64,000 nucleotides of DNA. Source: Clostridium sp. AWRP. Lineage in GTDB: Bacteria > Bacillota > Clostridia > Clostridiales > Clostridiaceae. Every line of letters begins with the position of its first letter. The stretch's first letter is position 1. Both the position numbers and the translations under genes were made by a program. The stretch spans positions 682,001-746,000 of the forward strand of contig NZ_CP029758.2 of assembly GCF_004006395.2 (NCBI RefSeq), read 5' to 3'. This document shows positions 56,819 to 64,000 of this stretch, one piece after another. The notes below the pieces were generated by a model. That model was not told the origin of the DNA, ran no database searches, and saw nothing but the letters and a program-made list of their open reading frames with translations.

Positions 56819-59800
56819 ATGAGCATAAGGTTTATATATGGAAGGGCAGGAAGCGGGAAAAGTTATTATTGCCTTCAGAGCATAAAAAAGAGAATAGAGG
56901 AAAATGAAAATAGAAATCTCATACTTTTGGTACCTGAACAATTTTCTTTTCAAGCAGAGAAAAATTTATTAAAATCAGTGGGACAAAAGGGTATGTTAAA
57001 AGCTCAGGTACTGAGTTTTAAGAGAGCGGCAGAAAGAGTGTTTGGTGAAGTAGGTGGTGGTACAAGAAAGCATGTAAATGATTCAGGGAAAGCTATACTT
57101 CTCTACGAAATAATAGAGAGGAATAAAAGAAAATTAAAAGTATTTGGCAAATCCACTAAAAAACAAGGATTTGTAAATATGATTTCAGATATGATAACTG
57201 AATTAAAAAAGTATGACATATCCCTTAAACTCTTACAAGATAGCCTTGATAGAATAGAAAATATAAATCTGAAAAATAAGCTAGAAGATATAATAATAAT
57301 TTACTCGGAGTTTCAGGAGAGACTTCATAAGAATTATATAGACTCTGAGGATATACTATCCCTGTTATATGAAAAACTTGATATATCTAATTTTTTTAAC
57401 AATGCGGAAGTATGGATTGATGAATTTTATAGTTTTACGCCCCAGGAATATAAAGTGCTGGAAAAAATTATGTGTAAATCATATAGAACAAATATAACCT
57501 TATGTACAGATATTTTAAGTGAGAATTCTTCTCTTGAAAGTATGGACTTATTTTTACCTACCCAAATTACCGAAAAAAAAATTTTAGAAATAGCTAAAAA
57601 TAATAATATAGCTTATGATAGCCCCAAAGCCTTAAAATCCAATTCTTATGGAAGATTTAAAGGTAATGCGGAACTTGCACATCTAGAACGATATATCTTT
57701 TCTTATCCTTATAAAACTTATAAAAGCCTAAATTCAAGTATAAGGATATTTAAAGCCTTAAATAAATATACTGAAGTGGAAAATAGTGCTCGGGACATAT
57801 TAAAAATGTGCAGGGATGAAGGTTTTAGATTTAGAGATATTTCAGTTGTAACTGGAGATTTAGATGGATATGAAAATATTATAAAAGCTGTGTTCAATCA
57901 ATATAATATACCTTATTTTATAGATAAAAAAAGAGAAATTGATGATAGTCCTATTATAATTTTAATAATTTCAGCCGTAGAAATACTTTCAAAAAACTGG
58001 TCCTATGAATCCATATTTAGATATTTAAAAACAGGACTTTTGAATCTAGAATTTGATGAAATAGATATGCTAGAAAATTATGTGCTTGCAAATGGAATAA
58101 GAGGGAAAAAGTGGATTGATCCGAAACCGTGGAATTATAGAATAAACTATGGAAATTTTAATGAAGAAATATCTGAAGAAGAGGCAGAATATTTAAAAAA
58201 GATAAACTGTATAAGGGATAAAGTTAGAGAGCCTATTTTAAAGCTTTCGGAGGATATAAAAGGTAAGAAGACAGGACAACAGATGTGTGAAGGACTATAT
58301 AATTTTTTGCTTAATTTAGAGGTTCCAGAAAAAGTGGAGGCACTTATAAAGGAGTTTAGAAATGCTTCTAAATTAGATAAGGCAAATGAGTATAGCCAAA
58401 TATGGAATATAGTAATGGATATATTAGATCAAATAGCAGTTGTTATAGGAGATGAATCCATTGGAATGGAGTTATTTAGTGAAGTGCTTGTAAATGGCTT
58501 TTCCCAATATAAAATAGGAGTAATACCTGCGTCATTAGATCAAGTTTTAGTCAGTAGTGTAACCAGGTTAAGAAGTCATGATGTAAGAATACTTTATATT
58601 GTTGGAGTTAACGATGGAATATTTCCAGCATCTATATCTCTAGATGGAGTATTTACGGATGAAGACAGGGATGAACTGAGGAAAAGAGGAATGGAACTTG
58701 CAAAAGATACTAGAAGCAGGGCTTTTGAAGAACAACTTTTAGTATATGGAATACTTACTAAAGCAGATAAATATTTAACATTGAGCTATTCAATGAGTGA
58801 TGAAGAAGGAAAAAGTAAAAGACAATCTATTGTAATATCTATCATAAAGAAATTATTTCCTAAACTTCAAGAAGAAAGTAATTTGAAAGGTATTTTGGGA
58901 GAGAAAGCAGGGATAGAAGCTGTAAATGGACCTAAAGATACGTTTAATGAATTGATTTCAAATATAAGAAGAAGTATAGAAGATAACAATTCTGTAGATC
59001 CACTTTGGATTAACGTATATAGATGGTATAAAAATGATACTAGTTGGAGTAAGAAAGTTGAAACTGTTTTAAAAGGATTTTCCTATAACAATTATATTGA
59101 AATTTTAGATAAAAGTAAGGTTAGAGGACTTTATGGAAAGCACTTGAATATAAGTGTTTCAAGATTAGAGAAATTTTCAGAGTGCCCTTTTGCATATTTT
59201 GTAAAGTATGGACTTAAAGTTGAAGATAGAAAAATGTATAATTTAAGCTCTCCTGATTTGGGAAGCTTTATGCATGATATACTTAAAAAATTTTCCATAC
59301 AGTTAAAAGAAAAAAAGTTAACCTGGAATGATATAGATAAGAATTGGTGTGAGGAAAATGTAAAAATTGTAGTAGATAGTACTTTAAATGGTATATCAGG
59401 GTCTATATTGAACAGTTCAAAGAAGTATAAACATATTACAGATAATTTAAAAAAAATACTTACAAGGTCAGTATGGCTTATAGCAGAACATATGAAAAGA
59501 GGTAAGTTTGTACCAAGGGCTTATGAACTTTCTTTTGGAGAATCTGGGGATATACCTCCTATTTCAATAAAACTTCATTCTGGAGAAGAAGTTAGTCTTA
59601 TAGGAAGAGTGGATAGAATAGATCTATTAGAGCAGAATTCAGTTGTATATGTTAGAATAATAGACTACAAATCTGGTACAAAGGAATTTAAACTGTCAGA
59701 CATATATTATGGTTTTCAAATGCAGCTTTTAATATATTTGGATGCCATACTTGCGGAACTGGATGAAAAATTTAATAAAGAAGGTATACCGGGAGGAATA

Positions 59801-60271
59801 TTATATTTTAAATTGGATGATCCCATAATAAAAACAGAAGGGAATATAAGTGACTCTGAGATAGAGAAGAGGATACTTAAGAGTCTTAGAATGAATGGAT
59901 TGCTTTTAAATGATCCTGATGTAATAAGGCAAATGGACAGTAAAATGGAAAAAGCCTCAGATATTATATGTGCTTCCGTAAAAAAAGATGGTAACCTTTC
60001 AAAGGTTCAATCATCTCTAGCAACTAGGAAGCAATTTGAATTACTAAGGAAATATGTAAGAAGCACAATAGTAGACTTAAGTGAAAAGATACTAAAAGGA
60101 GATATAGAGGCAGCTCCATATAAAAATAAAAGCAGGACAGGATGTAGTTATTGTATTTATTCTGCTATTTGTCAATTTGATACATCTATAAAAGGAAATG
60201 AATATAAGATACTTAGGGATAAAAAGGATGAAGAAGTTTGGAAGGATATTGAAGGAAAAGTTGGAAAGTAA
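56819..60271 (+). CDS. addB: ATP-dependent helicase/nuclease subunit B (AddB)
   Basis: 1150-aa subunit of the AddAB complex that processes double-strand breaks for recombination. The N-terminal nucleotide-binding motif is GRAGSGKSYYC. The middle part is a helicase-like fold. The C-terminal nuclease domain contains the GRVDRIDLLEQ and IDYKSGTK motifs and the iron-sulfur cysteines FSECPFAYF plus CSYCIYSAICQFD. Length matches AddB. The usual partner gene addA does not follow; 700 bases of non-coding sequence and fdhA do. The ATG is the one nearest the AGGTGTGTGATTATT site. It may be cotranscribed with the upstream membrane protein. Confidence 0.92.
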   Translation: MSIRFIYGRAGSGKSYYCLQSIKKRIEENENRNLILLVPEQFSFQAEKNLLKSVGQKGMLKAQVLSFKRAAERVFGEVGGGTRKHVNDSGKAILLYEIIERNKRKLKVFGKSTKKQGFVNMISDMITELKKYDISLKLLQDSLDRIENINLKNKLEDIIIIYSEFQERLHKNYIDSEDILSLLYEKLDISNFFNNAEVWIDEFYSFTPQEYKVLEKIMCKSYRTNITLCTDILSENSSLESMDLFLPTQITEKKILEIAKNNNIAYDSPKALKSNSYGRFKGNAELAHLERYIFSYPYKTYKSLNSSIRIFKALNKYTEVENSARDILKMCRDEGFRFRDISVVTGDLDGYENIIKAVFNQYNIPYFIDKKREIDDSPIIILIISAVEILSKNWSYESIFRYLKTGLLNLEFDEIDMLENYVLANGIRGKKWIDPKPWNYRINYGNFNEEISEEEAEYLKKINCIRDKVREPILKLSEDIKGKKTGQQMCEGLYNFLLNLEVPEKVEALIKEFRNASKLDKANEYSQIWNIVMDILDQIAVVIGDESIGMELFSEVLVNGFSQYKIGVIPASLDQVLVSSVTRLRSHDVRILYIVGVNDGIFPASISLDGVFTDEDRDELRKRGMELAKDTRSRAFEEQLLVYGILTKADKYLTLSYSMSDEEGKSKRQSIVISIIKKLFPKLQEESNLKGILGEKAGIEAVNGPKDTFNELISNIRRSIEDNNSVDPLWINVYRWYKNDTSWSKKVETVLKGFSYNNYIEILDKSKVRGLYGKHLNISVSRLEKFSECPFAYFVKYGLKVEDRKMYNLSSPDLGSFMHDILKKFSIQLKEKKLTWNDIDKNWCEENVKIVVDSTLNGISGSILNSSKKYKHITDNLKKILTRSVWLIAEHMKRGKFVPRAYELSFGESGDIPPISIKLHSGEEVSLIGRVDRIDLLEQNSVVYVRIIDYKSGTKEFKLSDIYYGFQMQLLIYLDAILAELDEKFNKEGIPGGILYFKLDDPIIKTEGNISDSEIEKRILKSLRMNGLLLNDPDVIRQMDSKMEKASDIICASVKKDGNLSKVQSSLATRKQFELLRKYVRSTIVDLSEKILKGDIEAAPYKNKSRTGCSYCIYSAICQFDTSIKGNEYKILRDKKDEEVWKDIEGKVGK

Positions 60272-60417
60272 AAATTCGAAGGAATAGTTGCAAAATTTGA
60301 AGAATTATATGGAACTATTTACTAGAATAATGGTACAGACATCTATATGATAGTAGTACAGATATGTGCATATTTTACAGTTGCAATACATATTGTAAAA
60401 AAATATATAAAGTATAA

Positions 60418-60446
60418 TTGACAGGGCAAATGACTTATTATATAAT
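60418..60446 (+). promoter_or_regulatory. Consensus sigma-A promoter of a candidate non-coding RNA
   Basis: TTGACA (60418-60423), exactly 17 bases, TATAAT (60441-60446). This perfect promoter opens into sequence with no coding frame and an intrinsic terminator 285 bases on. Confidence 0.85.
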
Positions 60447-60452
60447 AAATTT

Positions 60453-60735
60453 GTAAAAACGTTATCAAAGCATTTTGGATATTTATAAAAGATCTGAAGT
60501 ATACGTAAGCTTTAGTTTTGAACCTACGTTATATAAACGGAAGTTCAATATTTAGATGGGTACATGAAGCCTACTTATAATTAGTTGAAAGTTTAGGAAG
60601 ATGGAGACATCTGTGAGAACATCCACCTATTTTTGGATAGGTGTCAAAGTAAGGTTAAACGGTATTTTGGATAAAATAAAAGTAATCGTGAAGATTATGA
60701 TTTCTAAAGAGAGGTTGAGAGATCTCTCTTTTTAT
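60453..60735 (+). ncRNA. Candidate structured non-coding RNA (family unassigned)
   Basis: A transcript of about 280 nt is predicted between the consensus promoter at 60418 and a terminator at 60708-60735. It has no ribosome binding site with a frame of useful length. Visible helices are GAAC...CGTT / AACG...GTTC (60517-60547), GATGG / CATC near 60600-60612, and CACCTAT / ATAGGTG (about 60627-60646). The word ATTTTGGATA appears near both ends (60472 and 60665). Size, promoter strength and isolation resemble 6S RNA or one of the abundant clostridial structured RNAs (raiA or Clostridiales-1 types), but I cannot confirm a family by eye. It sits where addA would be expected after addB. Confidence 0.65.
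60708..60735 (+). terminator. Terminator of the candidate non-coding RNA
   Basis: AGAGAG and CTCTCT form the stem with a short purine-rich loop, followed by TTTTTATG. It separates this transcript from the fdhA promoter. Confidence 0.8.
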
Positions 60736-60882
60736 GTCTAGCCTAATGTATCTGTATTTCGTTTTAATCTACTTTAAAACCATATTTTAAAATACTTGAA
60801 AAAATGAAACTATTCTTTTAAATTGCAATAAAATCTCAATAAAGTATTAAATAAAAATTAAACAAAAGTAACATTAGTAACC

Positions 60883-60911
60883 TTGACTTTAAATTCTGAA
60901 TATTTTAAAAT
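60883..60911 (+). promoter_or_regulatory. Promoter of formate dehydrogenase
   Basis: TTGACT (60883-60888), 17 bases, TAAAAT (60906-60911), about 65 bases before the fdhA start. Confidence 0.6.
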
Positions 60912-60977
60912 GAAATTGTGATCGGTAAAAGTAATTTATAGGCAAATTTAATATATAAAGTTATTGGGGGGTAAACA

Positions 60978-63107
60978 ATGGATAAAAAAGTTTTAACTAT
61001 TTGTCCTTACTGCGGTGCTGGTTGTAATTTATACTTGCATGTAAAGGATGGCAAGATAATTAAAGCAGAGCCTGCTAATGGTAGGACAAATGAAGGATCA
61101 TTGTGTTTAAAGGGACACTTTGGCTGGGATTTTTTAAACGATCCTAAAATATTGACATCTAGACTTAAACATCCAATGATAAGAAAAAATGGACAGTTAG
61201 AAGAGGTAAGTTGGGATGAAGCTATTAGTTTTACGGCTTCAAGATTGTCACAAATAAAAGAGAAATATGGACCTGATTCTATAATGGGAACAGGATGTGC
61301 TAGGGGTTCTGGAAACGAAGCAAACTACGTAATGCAAAAGTTTATGAGGGCAGTTATTGGGACCAATAACGTAGATCACTGTGCCAGAGTTTGACATGCT
61401 CCTTCTGTAGCCGGTCTGGCTTACGTTTTAGGAAATGGTGCTATGTCAAATGGTATACATGAAATAGATGATACAGATTTACTGCTTATTTTTGGATACA
61501 ATGGAGCAGCTTCGCATCCAATAGTTGCCAAGAGAATAGTTAGGGCAAAACAAAAGGGTGCAAAGATAATAGTTGTAGATCCACGTATAACAGAGTCTAG
61601 TAGGATATCAGATTTATGGCTCCCTATAAAAAATGGAACAAATATGGTTCTTGTAAATACTTTTGCCAATATACTTATAAACAAGAAATTTTATGACAAA
61701 CAATATGTAGAAGATCATACTGTTGGTTTTGAAGAATATAAATCCATAGTTGAGAATTATACTCCTGAATATGCAGAAAAAGTTACTGGTATACCTGCAG
61801 AGGATATAGTAGAAGCTATGAAAATGTATTCCAGTGCTAAAAATGCTATGATATTATATGGTATGGGAGTATGCCAGTTTGCTCAAGCTGTAGATGTAGT
61901 TAAAGGATTAGCTTCTATAGCGTTATTAACTGGTAATTTTGGAAGACCTCATGTAGGTATAGGGCCTGTAAGAGGCCAGAACAATGTTCAAGGTGCCTGC
62001 GATATGGGAGCACTTCCTAATGTATATCCAGGTTATCAAAATGTAACTGACGATGCAATTAGGGAAAAATTTGAAAAAGCTTGGGGAGTTAAACTTTCAA
62101 ACAAAGTTGGGTATCACTTAACACGAGTTCCTGAATTAACACTTAAAGAGAATAAAATAAAAGCATATTATATAATGGGCGAAGATCCAGTTCAAAGTGA
62201 TGCTGATGCTAATGAAATGAGAGAAACTCTTGATAAATTGGAACTTGTAATAGTTCAAGATATATTTATGAATAAAACTGCACTCCATGCAGATGTAATT
62301 TTACCTTCTACGTCTTGGGGAGAACATGAAGGAGTCTTCAGTTCTGCTGATAGAGGATTCCAGAGATTTAGAAAAGCTGTGGAACCTAGGGGCGATGTTA
62401 AACCAGATTGGGAGATAATTTCAGAAATTGCATGTTCTATGGGTTATGATATGCATTATAACAATACTGAGGAAATATGGGATGAACTTATAAATTTATG
62501 TCCAAATTTCAAAGGAGCAACTTATAAGAGAATGGAAGAAGTAGGAGGGATTCAATGGCCTTGTCCATCTGAAGACCATCCAGGAACTTCTTATCTCTAC
62601 AAAGGAAATAAATTTAATACACCTAATGGAAAAGCAAATTTATTTGCAGCAGAATGGAGACCTCCTATAGAGCAGATAGATGAAGAATATCCATTTGTTC
62701 TTTCTACAGTTAGAGAAGTAGGGCATTACTCTGTAAGAACAATGACAGGAAACTGTAGAGCACTCCAGCAGCTAGCTGATGAGCCAGGATATGTACAAAT
62801 TAATCCAGTGGATGCAAAGGCTAAGAAAATAGTAGATGGTGATCTTATGAGAGTAAGTTCAAGGAGAGGTTCTGTAGTTTCCCGTGCACTTGTTACTGAG
62901 AGGGCAAATAAAGGAGCAGTTTATATGACTTATCAGTGGTGGGTAGGTGCATGTAATGAACTTACAGCTAATAATTTAGATCCAGTGTCAAAAACTCCAG
63001 AATATAAGTATTGTGCAGTAAAAATAGAAGCTATAAAAGATCAGAAAAAAGCTGAAAAATTCATAAAAGATGAATATGCTGCAATAAAGAAAAAGATGAA
63101 TGTTTAA
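60978..63107 (+). CDS. fdhA: Formate dehydrogenase, selenocysteine-containing catalytic subunit
   Basis: A 709-aa molybdo- or tungsto-enzyme that interconverts formate and CO2, the entry step of the methyl branch of the Wood-Ljungdahl pathway. A [4Fe-4S] motif opens the protein (CPYCGAGC, with a further Cys in GSLCLKGH). The in-frame TGA at 61392-61394 (residue 139, context CARV-U-HAPSVAGLA) is selenocysteine. Bis-molybdopterin-guanine-dinucleotide domains follow (GPVRGQNNVQGACDMGALPN, YIMGEDPVQSDADANE, and the C-terminal cap RTMTGNCRALQ). Length is as in E. coli FdhF, without extra iron-sulfur domains, so partner electron carriers are encoded elsewhere. GGGGGG precedes the ATG; moeA follows. 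Confidence 0.96.
61392..61434 (+). promoter_or_regulatory. Selenocysteine codon and bSECIS-like hairpin
   Basis: The TGA codon is followed within 20 bases by GTAGCC-GGTCT-GGCTTAC. This is a stem with the apical GGTCT that resembles the SelB-binding loop of E. coli fdhF. Downstream protein sequence continues the same family without a break, so readthrough is required. Confidence 0.85.
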
Positions 63108-63119
63108 TATCAAGTGATT

Positions 63120-63175
63120 CTTAGACTCAGGTGGAGTTTGCTTAAGAGGAATACATTTCTTCAGCTGAGTCTAAG
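63120..63175 (+). other. Hairpin after formate dehydrogenase
   Basis: CTTAGACTCAG and CTGAGTCTAAG are perfect 11-bp arms around a 34-base loop, beginning 13 bases after the fdhA stop. There is no T-run. It could protect the fdhA message or form part of the following leader. Confidence 0.6.
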
Positions 63176-63177
63176 AA

Positions 63178-63300
63178 GAACTTATCCAGAGGCGTGTCAG
63201 CCGTTGTCTCCCACCTTAATAGGGTGGGAGTGTTACGGATGGTAGCCATCGGATAAACATGGCTAAAAAGACCTTGATTAAAAGGTCTTTTAGCCAAAAG
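63178..63300 (+). promoter_or_regulatory. Probable molybdenum (tungsten) cofactor riboswitch leader of moeA
   Basis: The leader folds as a closed multi-stem element. TTATCC (63182) pairs with GGATAA (63251). CTCCCACC and GGGTGGGAG form an inner hairpin, and GATGG-TAG-CCATC forms another, with the unpaired-looking AGAGGCGTGTCAGCCG between. A downstream stem GGCTAAAA...GACCTT / AAGGTCTTTTAGCC could be the expression platform. Its position between a cofactor enzyme and a cofactor-synthesis gene fits the Moco RNA motif; the assignment is by structure and context only. Confidence 0.55.
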
Positions 63301-63327
63301 GTTTAAATCAATAGGAGTTGATAGACT

Positions 63328-64000
63328 GTGATAGACGTACATGAAGCATTCAATATAGTAATGAATAATACAAAACTGCTTAAAAGTGAAGATATGTCCC
63401 TGATAAATTCTCTTAACAGGGTATTGGCAGAGGATATAAGTTCAAAAGATAATCTTCCTCCATTTGACAAATCCTGTATGGATGGTTATGCTTTAAAAAG
63501 TGAAGATACTAAGGAAAAAATGTCAAAATTTCGAATTAAGGGAAGCATAAAGGCGGGAGATTTTCCTGATATAGTATTGAAAAATGGTGAAGCCATAAAA
63601 ATAATGACAGGAGCTCCAGTACCAAAAGGTGCAGATGCAGTTATTCAAATAGAAAAAGTAAAAGTAGAAGGAAAAGAACTTCATGTATTGGAAAAGGTAT
63701 CTCCTGGAACCAACATATTTAAAACTGGTGAGGAGATAAAAATTGGTGATGTTGCTTTAAAAAAGGGAAAAATCATAAGACCTGCAGAAATAGGGCTATT
63801 GGCATCACTAGGTTATACTAAAATAAAATGTTACAAAGCCCCTAAAATTATAATAATAAATACAGGGGATGAACTTATAAATATAAATCAAAACTTAATG
63901 CAAGGTAAAATAAGAAATTGTAATGAATACACATTAATTGCCCTTATTAAAAATTTAAATGCAGAGGTTAAATCTTATGGAATAATAAGAGATGATAAGA
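63328..64000 (+). CDS. moeA: Molybdopterin molybdenumtransferase, partial (C-terminal part outside window)
   Basis: N-terminal 224 residues of MoeA, which inserts molybdate (or tungstate in related enzymes) into adenylated molybdopterin. The diagnostic motif PPFDKSCMDGYAL lies near residue 50. ITMGAP-type IMTGAPVPKGADAVIQIE and the beginning of the catalytic MoCF-like domain (KIIIINTGDEL) follow. It starts with GTG after AGGAG, 10 bases away. The gene runs off the window end without a stop. It should supply cofactor to fdhA just upstream, and a candidate cofactor riboswitch precedes it. Confidence 0.93.
   Translation, partial: MIDVHEAFNIVMNNTKLLKSEDMSLINSLNRVLAEDISSKDNLPPFDKSCMDGYALKSEDTKEKMSKFRIKGSIKAGDFPDIVLKNGEAIKIMTGAPVPKGADAVIQIEKVKVEGKELHVLEKVSPGTNIFKTGEEIKIGDVALKKGKIIRPAEIGLLASLGYTKIKCYKAPKIIIINTGDELININQNLMQGKIRNCNEYTLIALIKNLNAEVKSYGIIRDDK

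Noticed and set aside
61392..61394. Stop codon splitting formate dehydrogenase into two genes or a pseudogene
   Set aside because: The TGA is at the known selenocysteine position of the family, the frame and conservation continue past it, and a SECIS-like hairpin follows.

Overview
The window is low-GC Firmicutes DNA with AGGAGG-type ribosome binding sites, frequent GTG/TTG starts and many intrinsic terminators. Gene content points to an anaerobic Clostridium. The markers are a Re-type citrate synthase next to an isocitrate dehydrogenase, a B12-dependent ribonucleotide reductase, a selenocysteine formate dehydrogenase beside moeA, an archaeal-type asparagine synthetase and a YaaR-family protein. 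The combination resembles the C. kluyveri / C. ljungdahlii / C. autoethanogenum group; that placement is inferred from gene content, not from a database search.

Layout. 1-1.43 kb: a two-component system on the minus strand, kinase cut by the window edge. 1.8-7.7 kb: a complete rRNA operon (16S, tRNA-Ala, tRNA-Ile, 23S, 5S, tRNA-Asn) with three copies of a roughly 120-bp hairpin-forming repeat in its leader and spacer. 7.8-10.3 kb: a minus-strand operon plsC - ComEC-like hydrolase - EamA exporter. 10.7-13.1 kb: Re-citrate synthase and isocitrate dehydrogenase, the oxidative route towards 2-oxoglutarate. 13.4-18.7 kb: a methionine region in which two SAM-I riboswitches in opposite orientation control O-acetylhomoserine sulfhydrylase and a B12 methionine synthase; a TIM-barrel protein follows. 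19-23.9 kb: a polar amino acid ABC transporter followed by argG-argH. 24-26 kb: an AsnC/Lrp regulator divergent from the asparagine synthetase.

26.5-32.4 kb holds two GntR regulators, an XdhC protein, an ECF sigma/anti-sigma pair and several unexplained intergenic structures. 32.9-38.2 kb is a compact carbohydrate cluster (split transketolase, short-chain dehydrogenase, MFS transporter, 6-phosphofructokinase). It has a candidate operator shared with the adjacent FCD-type GntR gene and a near-perfect CcpA cre site. Its substrate cannot be named from sequence and it is the best candidate for an undescribed catabolic pathway. 38.6-41.8 kb carries nrdJ with tandem NrdR boxes 32 bp apart. 42-53 kb holds household genes: gamma-carbonic anhydrase, M14 peptidase, YaaR, Ca2+ P-type ATPase, CvfB-like RNA-binding protein, acyltransferase, NAD+ synthetase and an NfeD/SPFH membrane pair.

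53.2-60.3 kb: a second two-component system, an unrecognised membrane-anchored protein and addB without an adjacent addA. Where addA would be expected lies a consensus sigma-A promoter, about 280 nt of hairpin-rich non-coding sequence and an intrinsic terminator: a strong candidate for an abundant structured RNA. 61-64 kb: fdhA with an in-frame TGA read as selenocysteine and a bSECIS-like hairpin, then a probable molybdenum-cofactor riboswitch leader and the start of moeA. Here formate dehydrogenase and its cofactor machinery sit side by side. No insertion sequence, prophage or CRISPR array was seen.
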